Below are positions 53,342-64,000 of a DNA stretch of 64,000 nucleotides, in pieces. The stretch's first letter is position 1, and every line of letters begins with the position of its first letter. The translations under genes were made by a program, and so were the position numbers. The notes beneath the pieces were generated by a model. The model saw only the letters and a list, made by a program, of their open reading frames with translations, did no database searches and was not told the origin of the DNA. Source of the stretch: Glandiceps talaboti (Eukaryota; Hemichordata; Enteropneusta; Spengelidae); NCBI RefSeq assembly GCF_964340395.1, contig NW_027554290.1:186001-250000 (forward strand), read 5' to 3'.

Positions 53342-55726
53342 CTCACACTCGTTAGGAAAATAATCTCACACACCAATGGTCTAAGATGGAGTATCTCACA
53401 CTCGTTAGGAAAATAATCCCGTACACCAATGGTCTAAGATGGAGTATCTCACACTTGTTAGGAAAATAATCCCATACACCAATGGTCTAAGATGGAGTAT
53501 CTCACACACCAATGGTCTAAGATGGAGTATCTCACACTCGTTAGGAAAATAATCCTACACACAATGGTCTAAGATCGAGTATCTCACACTTGTTAGGAAA
53601 ATAATCCCACACACCAATGGTCTAAGATGGAGTATCTCACACTCGTTAGGAAAATAATCCTACACACAATGGTCTAAGATCGAGTATCTCACACTTGTTA
53701 GGAAAATAATCCCACACACCAATGGTCTAAGATGGAGTATCTCACACTCGTTAGGAAAATAATTCCACACACCAATGGTCTAATATGGAGTATCTCACAC
53801 TCGTTAGGAAAATAATTCCACACACCAATGGTCTAATATGGAGTATCTCACACTCGTTAGGAAAATAATCCCATACACCAATGGTCTAAGATGAAGTATC
53901 TCACACTCGTTAGGAAAATAATTCCACACACCAATGGTCTAAGATGGAGTATCTCACACTCGTTAGGAAAATAATTCCACACACCAATGGTCTAAGATGG
54001 AGTATCTCACACTCGTTAGGAAAATAATCTCACACACCAATGGTCTAAGATGGAGTATCTCACACTCGTTAGGAAAATAATTCCACACACCAATGGTCTA
54101 AGATGGAGTATCTCACACTCGTTAGGAAAATAATTCCACACACCAATGGTCTAAGATGGAGTATCTCACACTCGTTAGGAAAATAATCCCATACACCAAT
54201 GGTCTAAGATGAAGTATTTCACACTCGTTAGGAAAATAATTCCACACACCAATGGTCTAAGATGGAGTATCTCACACTCGTTAGGAAAATAATCCTACAC
54301 ACAATGGTCTAAGATCGAGTATCTCACACTTGTTAGGAAAATAATCCCACACACCAATGGTCTAAGATGGAGTATCTCACACTCGTTAGGAAAATAATTC
54401 CACACACCAATGGTCTAATATGGAGTATCTCACACTTGTTAGGAAAATAATCCCACACACCAATGGTCTAAGATGGAGTATCTCACACTCGTTAGGAAAA
54501 TAATTCCACACACCAATGGTCTAAGATGGAGTATCTCACACTCGTTAGGAAAATAATCCCATACACCAATGGTCTAAGATGAAGTATTTCACACCCGTTA
54601 GGAAAATAATTCCACACACCAATGGTCTAAGATGGAGTATCTCACACTCGTTAGGAAAATAATCCTACACACAATGGTCTAAGATCGAGTATCTCACACT
54701 TGTTAGGAAAATAATCCCACACACCAATGGTCTAAGATGGAGTATCTCACACTCGTTAGGAAAATAATTCCACACACCAATGGTCTAATATGGAGTATCT
54801 CACACTCGTTGGGAAAATAATCCCATACACCAATGGTCTAAGATGGAGTATCTCACACTTGTTAGGAAAATAATCCCACACACCAATGGTCTAAGATGGA
54901 GTATCTCACACTTGTTAGGAAAATAATCCTACACACAATGGTCTAAGATGAAGTATCTCGCACTCTTTAGGAAAATAATCCCATACACCAATGGTCTAAG
55001 ATGGAGTATCTCACACTCGTTGGGAAAATAATCCCATACACCAATGGTCTAAGATGGAGTATCTCACACTCGTTGAAAAAATAATCTCACACACCAATGG
55101 TCTAAGATGGAGTATCTCACACTCGTTGAGAAAATAATTCCGCACACCAATGGTCTAAGATGGAGTATCTCACACTTGTTAGGAAAATAATTCCACACAC
55201 CAATGGTCTAATATGGAGTATCTCAAACTCGTTAGGAAAATAATCCCATACACCAATGGTCTAAGATGAAGTATCTCACACTCGTTAGGAAAATAATCTC
55301 ACACACCAATGGTCTAAGATGGAGTATCTCACACTCGTTAGGAAAATAATCCCATACACCAATGGTCTAAGATGGAGTATCTCACACTTGTTAGGAAAAT
55401 AATCCCATACACCAATGGTCTAAGATGGAGTATCTCACACACCAATGGTCTAAGATGGAGTATCTCACACTCGTTAGGAAAATAATCCTACACACAATGG
55501 TCTAAGATCGAGTATCTCACACTTGTTAGGAAAATAATCCCACAAACCAATGGTCTAAGATGGAGTATTTCACACTCGTTAGGAAAATAATCCTACACAC
55601 AATGGTCTAAGATCGAGTATCTCACACTTGGTAGGAAAATAATCCCACACACCAATGGTCTAAGATGGAGTATCTCACACTCGTTAGGAAAATAATTCCA
55701 CACACCAATGGTCTAATATGGAGTAT

Positions 55727-55784
55727 CTCACACTCCACTCGTTAGGAAAATAATTCCACACACCAATGGTCTAATATGGAGTAT
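55727..55784 (+). repeat. 58-bp monomer with CACTC duplicated
   Basis: It reads CTCACACTCCACTCGTTAGG, so CACTC is present twice (55731-55735 and 55736-55740). It lies where a CACTTGGTAGG monomer plus one more is fused to a different block. It is the only length change I found that is not explained by a whole monomer or by a recurrent small deletion. Confidence 0.9.
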
Positions 55785-58556
55785 CTCACACTCGTTAGGA
55801 AAATAATCCCATACACCAATGGTCTAAGATGAAGTATTTCACACTCGTTAGGAAAATAATTCCACACACCAATGGTCTAAGATGGAGTATCTCACACTCG
55901 TTAGGAAAATAATCCTACACACAATGGTCTAAGATCGAGTATCTCACACTCGTTAGGAAAATAATTCCACACACCAATGGTCTAATATGGAGTATCTCAC
56001 ACTTGTTAGGAAAATAATTCCACACACCAATGGTCTAATATGGAGTATCTCACACTCGTCAGGAAAATAATTCCACACACCAATGGTCTAATATGGAGTA
56101 TCTCACACTCGTTAGGAAAATAATCCTACACACAATGGTCTAAGATGAAGTATCTCGCACTCTTTAGGAAAATAATCCCATACACCAATGGTCTAAGATG
56201 GAGTATCTCACACTCGTTGGGAAAATAATCCCATACACCAATGGTCTAAGATGGAGTATCTCACACTCGTTGAAAAAATAATCTCACACACCAATGGTCT
56301 AAGATGGAGTATCTCACACTCGTTGAGAAAATAATTCCACACACCAATGGTCTAATATGGAGTATCTCACACTTGTTAGGAAAATAATCCCACACACCAA
56401 TGGTCTAAGATGGAGTATCTCACACTCGTTGGGAAAATAATCCTACACACAATGGTCTAAGATGAAGTATCTCGCACTCTTTAGGAAAATAATCCCATAC
56501 ACCAATGGTCTAAGATGGAGTATCTCACACTCGTTGGGAAAATAATCCCATACACCAATGGTCTAAGATGGAGTATCTCACACTTGTTAGGAAAATAATC
56601 CCACACACCAATGGTCTAAGATGGAGTATCTCACACTTGTTAGGAAAATAATCCTTTTCACAATGGTCTAAGATGAAGTATCTCGCACTCTTTAGGAAAA
56701 TAATCCCATACACCAATGGTCTAAGATGGAGTATCTCACACACCAATGGTCTAAGATGGAGTATCTCACACTCGTTAGGAAAATAATCCTACACACAATG
56801 GTCTAAGATCGAGTATCTCACACTTGTTAGGAAAATAATCCCACAAACCAATGGTCTAAGATGGAGTATTTCACACTCGTTAGGAAAATAATCCTACACA
56901 CAATGGTCTAAGATCGAGTATCTCACACTTGTTAGGAAAATAATCCCACAAACCAATGGTCTAAGATGGAGTATCTCACACTCGTTAGGAAAATAATTCC
57001 ACACACCAATGGTCTAATATGGAGTATCTCACACTCGTTAGGAAAATAATCCCATACACCAATGGTCTAAGATGAAGTATTTCACACTCGTTAGGAAAAT
57101 AATTCCACACACCAATGGTCTAAGATGGAGTATCTCACACTCGTTAGGAAAATAATCCTACACACAATGGTCTAAGATCGAGTATCTCACACTTGTTAGG
57201 AAAATAATCCCACACACCAATGGTCTAAGATGGAGTATCTCACACTCGTTAGGAAAATAATTCCACACACCAATGGTCTAATATGGAGTATCTCACACTC
57301 GTCAGGAAAATAATTCCACACACCAATGGTCTAATATGGAGTATCTCACACTCGTTAGGAAAATAATCCTACACACAATGGTCTAAGATGAAGTATCTCG
57401 CACTCTTTAGGAAAATAATCCCATACACCAATGGTCTAAGATGGAGTATCTCACACTCGTTGGGAAAATAATCCCATACACCAATGGTCTAAGATGGAGT
57501 ATCTCACACTCGTTGAAAAAATAATCTCACACACCAATGGTCTAAGATGGAGTATCTCACACTAGTTGAGAAAATAATTCCACACACCAATGGTCTAATA
57601 TGGAGTATCTCACACTTGTTAGGAAAATAATCCCACACACCAATGGTCTAAGATGGAGTATCTCACACTCGTTGGGAAAATAATCCTACACACAATGGTC
57701 TAAGATGAAGTATCTCGCACTCTTTAGGAAAATAATCCCATACACCAATGGTCTAAGATGGAGTATCTCACACTCGTTGGGAAAATAATCCCATACACCA
57801 ATGGTCTAAGATGGAGTATCTCACACTTGTTAGGAAAATAATCCCACACACCAATGGTCTAAGATGGAGTATCTCACACTTGTTAGGAAAATAATCCTTT
57901 TCACAATGGTCTAAGATGAAGTATCTCGCACTCTTTAGGAAAATAATCCCATACACCAATGGTCTAAGATGGAGTATCTCACACTCGTTGGGAAAATAAT
58001 TCCACACACCAATGGTCTAAGATGGAGTATCTCACACTCGTTAGGAAAATAATTCCACACACCAATGGTCTAAGATTCAGTATCTCACACTCGTTAGGAA
58101 AATAATTCCACACACCAATGGTCTAATATGGAGTATCTCACACTCGTTAGGATAATAATCCCATACACCAATGGTCTAAGATGAAGTATCTCACACTCGT
58201 TTGGAAAATAATTCCACACACCAATGGTCTAAGATGGAGTATCTCACACTCGTTAGGAAAATAATTCCACACACCAATGGTCTAAGATGGAGTATCTCAC
58301 ACTCGTTAGGAAAATAATCTCACACACCAATGGTCTAAGATGGAGTATCTCACACTCGTTAGGAAAATAATTCCACACACCAATGGTCTAAGATGGAGTA
58401 TCTCACACTCGTTAGGAAAATAATTCCACACACCAATGGTCTAAGATGGAGTATCTCACACTCGTTAGGAAAATAATCCCATACACCAATGGTCTAAGAT
58501 GAAGTATTTCACACTCGTTAGGAAAATAATTCCACACACCAATGGTCTAATATGGA

Positions 58557-59248
58557 GTATCTCACACTCGTTAGGAAAATAATCCTACACACAATGGTCT
58601 AAGATCGAGTATCTCACACTTGTTAGGAAAATAATCCCACAAACCAATGGTCTAAGATGGAGTATCTCACACTCGTTAGGAAAATAATTCCACACACCAA
58701 TGGTCTAATATGGAGTATCTCACACTTGTTAGGAAAATAATCCCACACACCAATGGTGTAAGATGGAGTATCTCACACTCGTCAGGAAAATAATTCCACA
58801 CACCAATGATCTAATATAGAGTATCTCACACTCGTTAGGAAAATAATCCTACACACAATGGTCTAAGATGAAGTATCTCGCACTCATTAGGCAAATAATC
58901 CCATACACCAATGGTCTAAGATGGAGTATCTCACACTCGTTGGGAAAATAATCCCATACATCAATCGTCTAATATGGAGTATCTCACACTCGTTGAAAAA
59001 AAAAATCTCACACACCAATGGTCTAAGATGGAGTATCTCAAACTCGTTGAGAAAATAATTCCACACACCAATGGTCTAAGATGGAGTATCTCACACTCGT
59101 TAGGAAAATAATTCCACACACTAATGGTCTAAGATGGAGTATCTCACACTCGTTAGGAAAATAATTCCACACACCAATGGTGTAATATGGAGTATCTCAC
59201 ACTCGTTAGGAAAATAATCCCATACACCAATGGTGTAAGATGAAGTAT
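58557..59248 (+). repeat. T block in X2 (5'-deleted)
   Basis: AGGCAAATA is at 58889 and the end at 59248. Compared with X1, five monomers (263 bp) including the CACTTGGTAGG opening are missing, which changes the X1-X2 offset from 6170 to 5907. Confidence 0.8.
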
Positions 59249-61527
59249 CTCACACTCGTTAGGAAAATAATCTCACACACCAATGGTCTAAGATGGAGTA
59301 TCTCACACTCGTTAGGAAAATAATCCCGTACACCAATGGTCTAAGATGGAGTATCTCACACTTGTTAGGAAAATAATCCCATACACCAATGGTCTAAGAT
59401 GGAGTATCTCACACACCAATGGTCTAAGATGGAGTATCTCACACTCGTTAGGAAAATAATCCTACACACAATGGTCTAAGATCGAGTATCTCACACTTGT
59501 TAGGAAAATAATCCCACACACCAATGGTCTAAGATGGAGTATCTCACACTCGTTAGGAAAATAATCCTACACACAATGGTCTAAGATCGAGTATCTCACA
59601 CTTGTTAGGAAAATAATCCCACACACCAATGGTCTAAGATGGAGTATCTCACACTCGTTAGGAAAATAATTCCACACACCAATGGTCTAATATGGAGTAT
59701 CTCACACTCGTTAGGAAAATAATTCCACACACCAATGGTCTAATATGGAGTATCTCACACTCGTTAGGAAAATAATCCCATACACCAATGGTCTAAGATG
59801 AAGTATCTCACACTCGTTAGGAAAATAATTCCACACACCAATGGTCTAAGATGGAGTATCTCACACTCGTTAGGAAAATAATTCCACACACCAATGGTCT
59901 AAGATGGAGTATCTCACACTCGTTAGGAAAATAATCTCACACACCAATGGTCTAAGATGGAGTATCTCACACTCGTTAGGAAAATAATTCCACACACCAA
60001 TGGTCTAAGATGGAGTATCTCACACTCGTTAGGAAAATAATTCCACACACCAATGGTCTAAGATGGAGTATCTCACACTCGTTAGGAAAATAATCCCATA
60101 CACCAATGGTCTAAGATGAAGTATTTCACACTCGTTAGGAAAATAATTCCACACACCAATGGTCTAAGATGGAGTATCTCACACTCGTTAGGAAAATAAT
60201 CCTACACACAATGGTCTAAGATCGAGTATCTCACACTTGTTAGGAAAATAATCCCACACACCAATGGTCTAAGATGGAGTATCTCACACTCGTTAGGAAA
60301 ATAATTCCACACACCAATGGTCTAATATGGAGTATCTCACACTTGTTAGGAAAATAATCCCACACACCAATGGTCTAAGATGGAGTATCTCACACTCGTT
60401 AGGAAAATAATTCCACACACCAATGGTCTAAGATGGAGTATCTCACACTCGTTAGGAAAATAATCCCACACACCAATGGTCTAAGATGAAGTATTTCACA
60501 CTCGTTAGGAAAATAATTCCACACACCAATGGTCTAAGATGGAGTATCTCACACTCGTTAGGAAAATAATCCTACACACAATGGTCTAAGATCGAGTATC
60601 TCACACTTGTTAGGAAAATAATCCCACACACCAATGGTCTAAGATGGAGTATCTCACACTCGTTAGGAAAATAATTCCACACACCAATGGTCTAATATGG
60701 AGTATCTCACACTCGTTGGGAAAATAATCCCATACACCAATGGTCTAAGATGGAGTATCTCACACTTGTTAGGAAAATAATCCCACACACCAATGGTCTA
60801 AGATGGAGTATCTCACACTTGTTAGGAAAATAATCCTACACACAATGGTCTAAGATGAAGTATCTCGCACTCTTTAGGAAAATAATCCCATACACCAATG
60901 GTCTAAGATGGAGTATCTCACACTCGTTGGGAAAATAATCCCATACACCAATGGTCTAAGATGGAGTATCTCACACTCGTTGAAAAAATAATCTCACACA
61001 CCAATGGTCTAAGATGGAGTATCTCACACTCGTTGAGAAAATAATTCCGCACACCAATGGTCTAAGATGGAGTATCTCACACTTGTTAGGAAAATAATTC
61101 CACACACCAATGGTCTAATATGGAGTATCTCAAACTCGTTAGGAAAATAATCCCATACACCAATGGTCTAAGATGAAGTATCTCACACTCGTTAGGAAAA
61201 TAATCTCACACACCAATGGTCTAAGATGGAGTATCTCACACTCGTTAGGAAAATAATCCCATACACCAATGGTCTAAGATGGAGTATCTCACACTTGTTA
61301 GGAAAATAATCCCATACACCAATGGTCTAAGATGGAGTATCTCACACACCAATGGTCTAAGATGGAGTATCTCACACTCGTTAGGAAAATAATCCTACAC
61401 ACAATGGTCTAAGATCGAGTATCTCACACTTGTTAGGAAAATAATCCCACAAACCAATGGTCTAAGATGGAGTATTTCACACTCGTTAGGAAAATAATCC
61501 TACACACAATGGTCTAAGATCGAGTAT

Positions 61528-62245
61528 CTCACACTTGGTAGGAAAATAATCCCACACACCAATGGTCTAAGATGGAGTATCTCACACTCGTTAGGAAAAT
61601 AATTCCACACACCAATGGTCTAATATGGAGTATCTCACACTCGTTAGGAAAATAATCCTACACACAATGGTCTAAGAACGAGTATCTCACACTTGTTAGG
61701 AAAATAATCCCATAAACCAATGGTCTAAGATGGAGTATCTCACACTCGTTAGGAAAATAATTCCACACACCAATGGTCTAATATGGAGTATCTCACACTT
61801 GTTAGGAAAATAATCCCACACACCAATGGTGTAAGATGGAGTATCTCACACTCGTTAGGAAAATAATTCCACACACCAATGGTCTAAGATTGAGTATCTC
61901 ACACTCGTTAGGAAAATAATCCCATACACCAATGGTCTAAGATGAAGTATTTCACACTCGTTAGGAAAATAATTCCACACACCAATGGTCTAAGATGGAG
62001 TATCTCACACTTGTTAGGAAAATAATCCTTTTCACAATGGTCTAAGATGAAGTATCTCGCACTCTTTAGGAAAATAATCCCATACACCAATGGTGTAAGA
62101 TGGAGTATCTCACACTTGTCAGGAAAATAATTCCACACACCAATGATCTAATATGGAGTATCTCACACTCGTTAGGAAAATAATCCTACACACAATGGTC
62201 TAAGATGAAGTATCTCGCACTCATTAGGCAAATAATCCCATACAC
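61528..62245 (+). repeat. T-like mosaic in X3
   Basis: It opens with CACTTGGTAGG at 61528 and has AGGCAAATA at 62226. The interval is 264 bp longer than in a standard T block, with a CCTTTTC monomer (62004) and a TTTAGG monomer inserted. After the marker it leaves the T pattern without a poly-A monomer. CACTTGGTAGG openings with no T body also occur at 55621 and 63458. The right edge is approximate. Confidence 0.7.
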
Positions 62246-63615
62246 CAATGGTCTAAGATGGAGTATCTCACACTCGTTAGGAAAATAATCCCATACACCA
62301 ATGGTCTAAGATGAAGTATTTCACACTCGTTAGGAAAATAATTCCACACACCAATGGTCTAAGATGGAGTATCTCACACTCGTTAGGAAAATAATCCTAC
62401 ACACAATGGTCTAAGATCGAGTATCTCACACTTGTTAGGAAAATAATCCCACACACCAATGGTCTAAGATGGAGTATCTCACACTCGTTAGGAAAATAAT
62501 TCCACACACCAATGGTCTAATATGGAGTATCTCACACTTGTTAGGAAAATAATCCCACACACCAATGGTCTAAGATGGAGTATCTCACACTCGTCAGGAA
62601 AATAATTCCACACACCAATGGTCTAATATGGAGTATCTCACACTCGTTAGGAAAATAATCCTACACACAATGGTCTAAGATGAAGTATCTCGCACTCTTT
62701 AGGAAAATAATCCCATACACCAATGGTCTAAGATGGAGTATCTCACACTCGTTGGGAAAATAATCCCATACACCAATGGTCTAAGATGGAGTATCTCACA
62801 CTCGTTGAAAAAATAATCTCACACACCAATGGTCTAAGATGGAGTATCTCACACTCGTTGAGAAAATAATTCCACACACCAATGGTCTAATATGGAGTAT
62901 CTCACACTTGTTAGGAAAATAATCCCACACACCAATGGTCTAAGATGGAGTATCTCACACTCGTTGGGAAAATAATCCTACACACAATGGTCTAAGATGA
63001 AGTATCTCGCACTCTTTAGGAAAATAATCCCATACACCAATGGTCTAAGATGGAGTATCTCACACTCGTTGGGAAAATAATCCCATACACCAATGGTCTA
63101 AGATGGAGTATCTCACACTTGTTAGGAAAATAATCCCACACACCAATGGTCTAAGATGGAGTATCTCACACTCGTTAGGAAAATAATCCCGTACACCAAT
63201 GGTCTAAGATGGAGTATCTCACACTTGTTAGGAAAATAATCCCATACACCAATGGTCTAAGATGGAGTATCTCACACACCAATGGTCTAAGATGGAGTAT
63301 CTCACACTCGTTAGGAAAATAATCCTACACACAATGGTCTAAGATCGAGTATCTCACACTTGTTAGGAAAATAATCCCACAAACCAATGGTCTAAGATGG
63401 AGTATTTCTCACTCGTTAGGAAAATAATCCTACACACAATGGTCTAAGATCGAGTATCTCACACTTGGTAGGAAAATAATCCCACACACCAATGGTCTAA
63501 GATGGAGTATCTCACACTCGTTAGGAAAATAATCCTACACACAATGGTCTAAGATCGAGTATCTCACACTTGTTAGGAAAATAATCCCACAAACCAATGG
63601 TCTAAGATGGAGTAT

Positions 63616-63667
63616 CTCACACTCGTTAGGAAATAATTCCACACACCAATGGTCTAATATGGAGTAT
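63616..63667 (+). repeat. 52-bp monomer with AAA instead of AAAA
   Basis: The monomer reads GTTAGGAAATAATTCC, one A short of the otherwise constant GGAAAATAA. I saw this once only. It may be a recent mutation or a homopolymer sequencing error. Confidence 0.85.
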
Positions 63668-64000
63668 CTCACACTTGTTAGGAAAATAATCCCACACACC
63701 AATGGTGTAAGATGGAGTATCACACACTCGTTAGGAAAATAATCCCATACACCAATGGTCTAAGATGAAGTATTTCACACTCGTTAGGAAAATAATTCCA
63801 CACACCAATGGTCTAAGATGGAGTATCTCACACTCGTTAGGAAAATAATCCTACACACAATGGTCTAAGATCGAGTATCTCACACTTGTTAGGAAAATAA
63901 TCCCACACACCAATAGTCTAAGATGGAGTATCTCACACTCGTTAGGAAAATAATTCCACACACCAATGGTCTAATATGGAGTATCTCACACTTGTTAGGA

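Larger units (their letters stand above)
49322..55433 (+). repeat. HOR unit X1 (6112 bp)
   Basis: It begins at a 30-bp monomer and opens with two copies of a 1243-bp segment (49322-50564 and 50565-51807). An N block, a T block (52548) and TTCC-rich monomers follow. Aligned markers in X2 lie at +6112, then +6170, then +5907. Confidence 0.84.
55434..61340 (+). repeat. HOR unit X2 (5907 bp)
   Basis: This is a copy of X1 with two clear changes. A 58-bp gain (one monomer plus 5 bp) lies near 55.7 kb and a loss of five monomers (263 bp) lies at the start of the T block near 58.56 kb. CCTTTTC monomers at 56653 and 57896 match X1 at exactly 6170. Confidence 0.84.
1..64000. repeat. Satellite DNA array, about 53-bp monomer, fills the window
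   Basis: The window is head-to-tail copies of one monomer beginning CTCACACTCGTTAGGAAAAT and ending in GAGTAT, with no interruption from first base to last. A representative copy (211-263) has 19 A, 13 T, 12 C and 9 G, so 39.6% GC. CTCACAC, GGAAAATAAT and AATGGTCTAA are close to invariant. Variation is concentrated in the C/T before GTTAGG, the four bases after AAAATAA, and the segment just before GAGTAT. All monomers point the same way; I saw no inversion. No gene, RNA gene or mobile element interrupts the array. Such arrays are typical of eukaryotic constitutive heterochromatin, but whether this one is centromeric cannot be told from the sequence. I do not recognise the family. Confidence 0.98.
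61341..64000 (+). repeat. HOR unit X3 (partial, runs off the window)
   Basis: It starts at the 30-bp monomer 5907 bp after X2 and follows X2 for several hundred bases, then becomes mosaic. About 62.3-63.15 kb matches 49.6-50.4 kb at offset 12705 (CTCGCACTCTTT at 62689 and 63006). The unit continues past the window end. Confidence 0.75.

Noticed and set aside
1-64000. CRISPR array
   Set aside because: Repeats abut without unique spacers, the variable parts are shared between copies, and there are no cas genes. This is a satellite.
1-64000. TTAGG in every monomer as insect-type telomere repeat
   Set aside because: It occurs once per 53 bp in GTTAGGAAAA, never in tandem. A single pentamer per monomer is chance.
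1-64000. CACACAC stretch as a Z-DNA-forming or microsatellite tract
   Set aside because: It is only seven to nine bases per monomer and does not expand in any copy.
1-64000. A transposon, inversion or unique insertion breaking the array
   Set aside because: I read through the whole window and found no stretch longer than a few bases outside the monomer pattern, and no reversed monomers.
1-64000. Pure assembly artefact from repeated read placement
   Set aside because: HOR copies carry private changes (for example about 6620, 8225, 22613, 37012, 40266, 49941) and differing insertions, so they are not simple duplicates of one contig piece. Copy number still needs ultra-long reads to be trusted.

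Overview
The whole 64 kb window is one uninterrupted tandem satellite array. It is built from a monomer of about 53 bp and every copy lies in the same orientation. I see no protein gene, rRNA, tRNA, transposon, microsatellite block or unique flanking DNA, and both window ends lie inside the array. The monomer is about 40% GC, with A the commonest base on the + strand. The window should hold roughly 1,200 monomers. A pure short-monomer satellite of this length, organised into multi-kilobase higher-order repeats (HORs), points to a eukaryotic nuclear chromosome in centromeric, pericentromeric, subtelomeric or interstitial heterochromatin. I do not recognise the family and cannot name the organism or clade.

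Monomers fall into recurring variants. The main 53-bp forms differ in a four-base patch after AAAATAA (TTCC, TCCC, TCTC) and in the segment before GAGTAT. A 52-bp form has lost one C, which destroys a CCAAT motif, and usually carries GATCGAG. Rarer forms are a 30-bp monomer with 23 bp deleted, a 49-bp form, a 54-bp form with ten A's and a single 58-bp form. These serve as barcodes for tracing larger duplications.

Layout from barcode spacing: (L) 1-5714 and its copy from 5715 to about 8.9 kb, offset 5714 then 5849. (S) two super-units of about 9 kb, roughly 8.9-18.36 kb and 18.36-27.1 kb. Each has the order alpha block, T block, longer alpha block, N block. Super-unit 1 also carries a private 686-bp tandem duplication at 11140-12511. 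(R) units starting at the same junction at 26352, 30958, 36966 and 43449, with spacings of 4606, 6008 and 6483 bp. The fourth contains an 846-bp patch matching the unit before it. (X) units at 49322, 55434 and 61341, spacings 6112 and 5907 bp, each of the first two opening with a duplicated segment of about 1.24 kb. The L/S domain and the R/X domain carry different diagnostic variants (A9 against A10; one variant found only to the right of 35 kb), so each seems to have been homogenised separately.

Nearly all length changes between copies are sums of whole monomers, so register is kept. That is the signature of unequal homologous exchange or replication-based amplification. The one clear exception is a 5-bp duplication at 55731-55740. 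The minus-strand open frames of 60-79 codons are by-products of a repeat length not divisible by three and should not be annotated as genes. All positions come from reading and subtracting marker coordinates by hand. Block edges marked 'about' are uncertain by a monomer or so, and I could not compute genome-wide identity.
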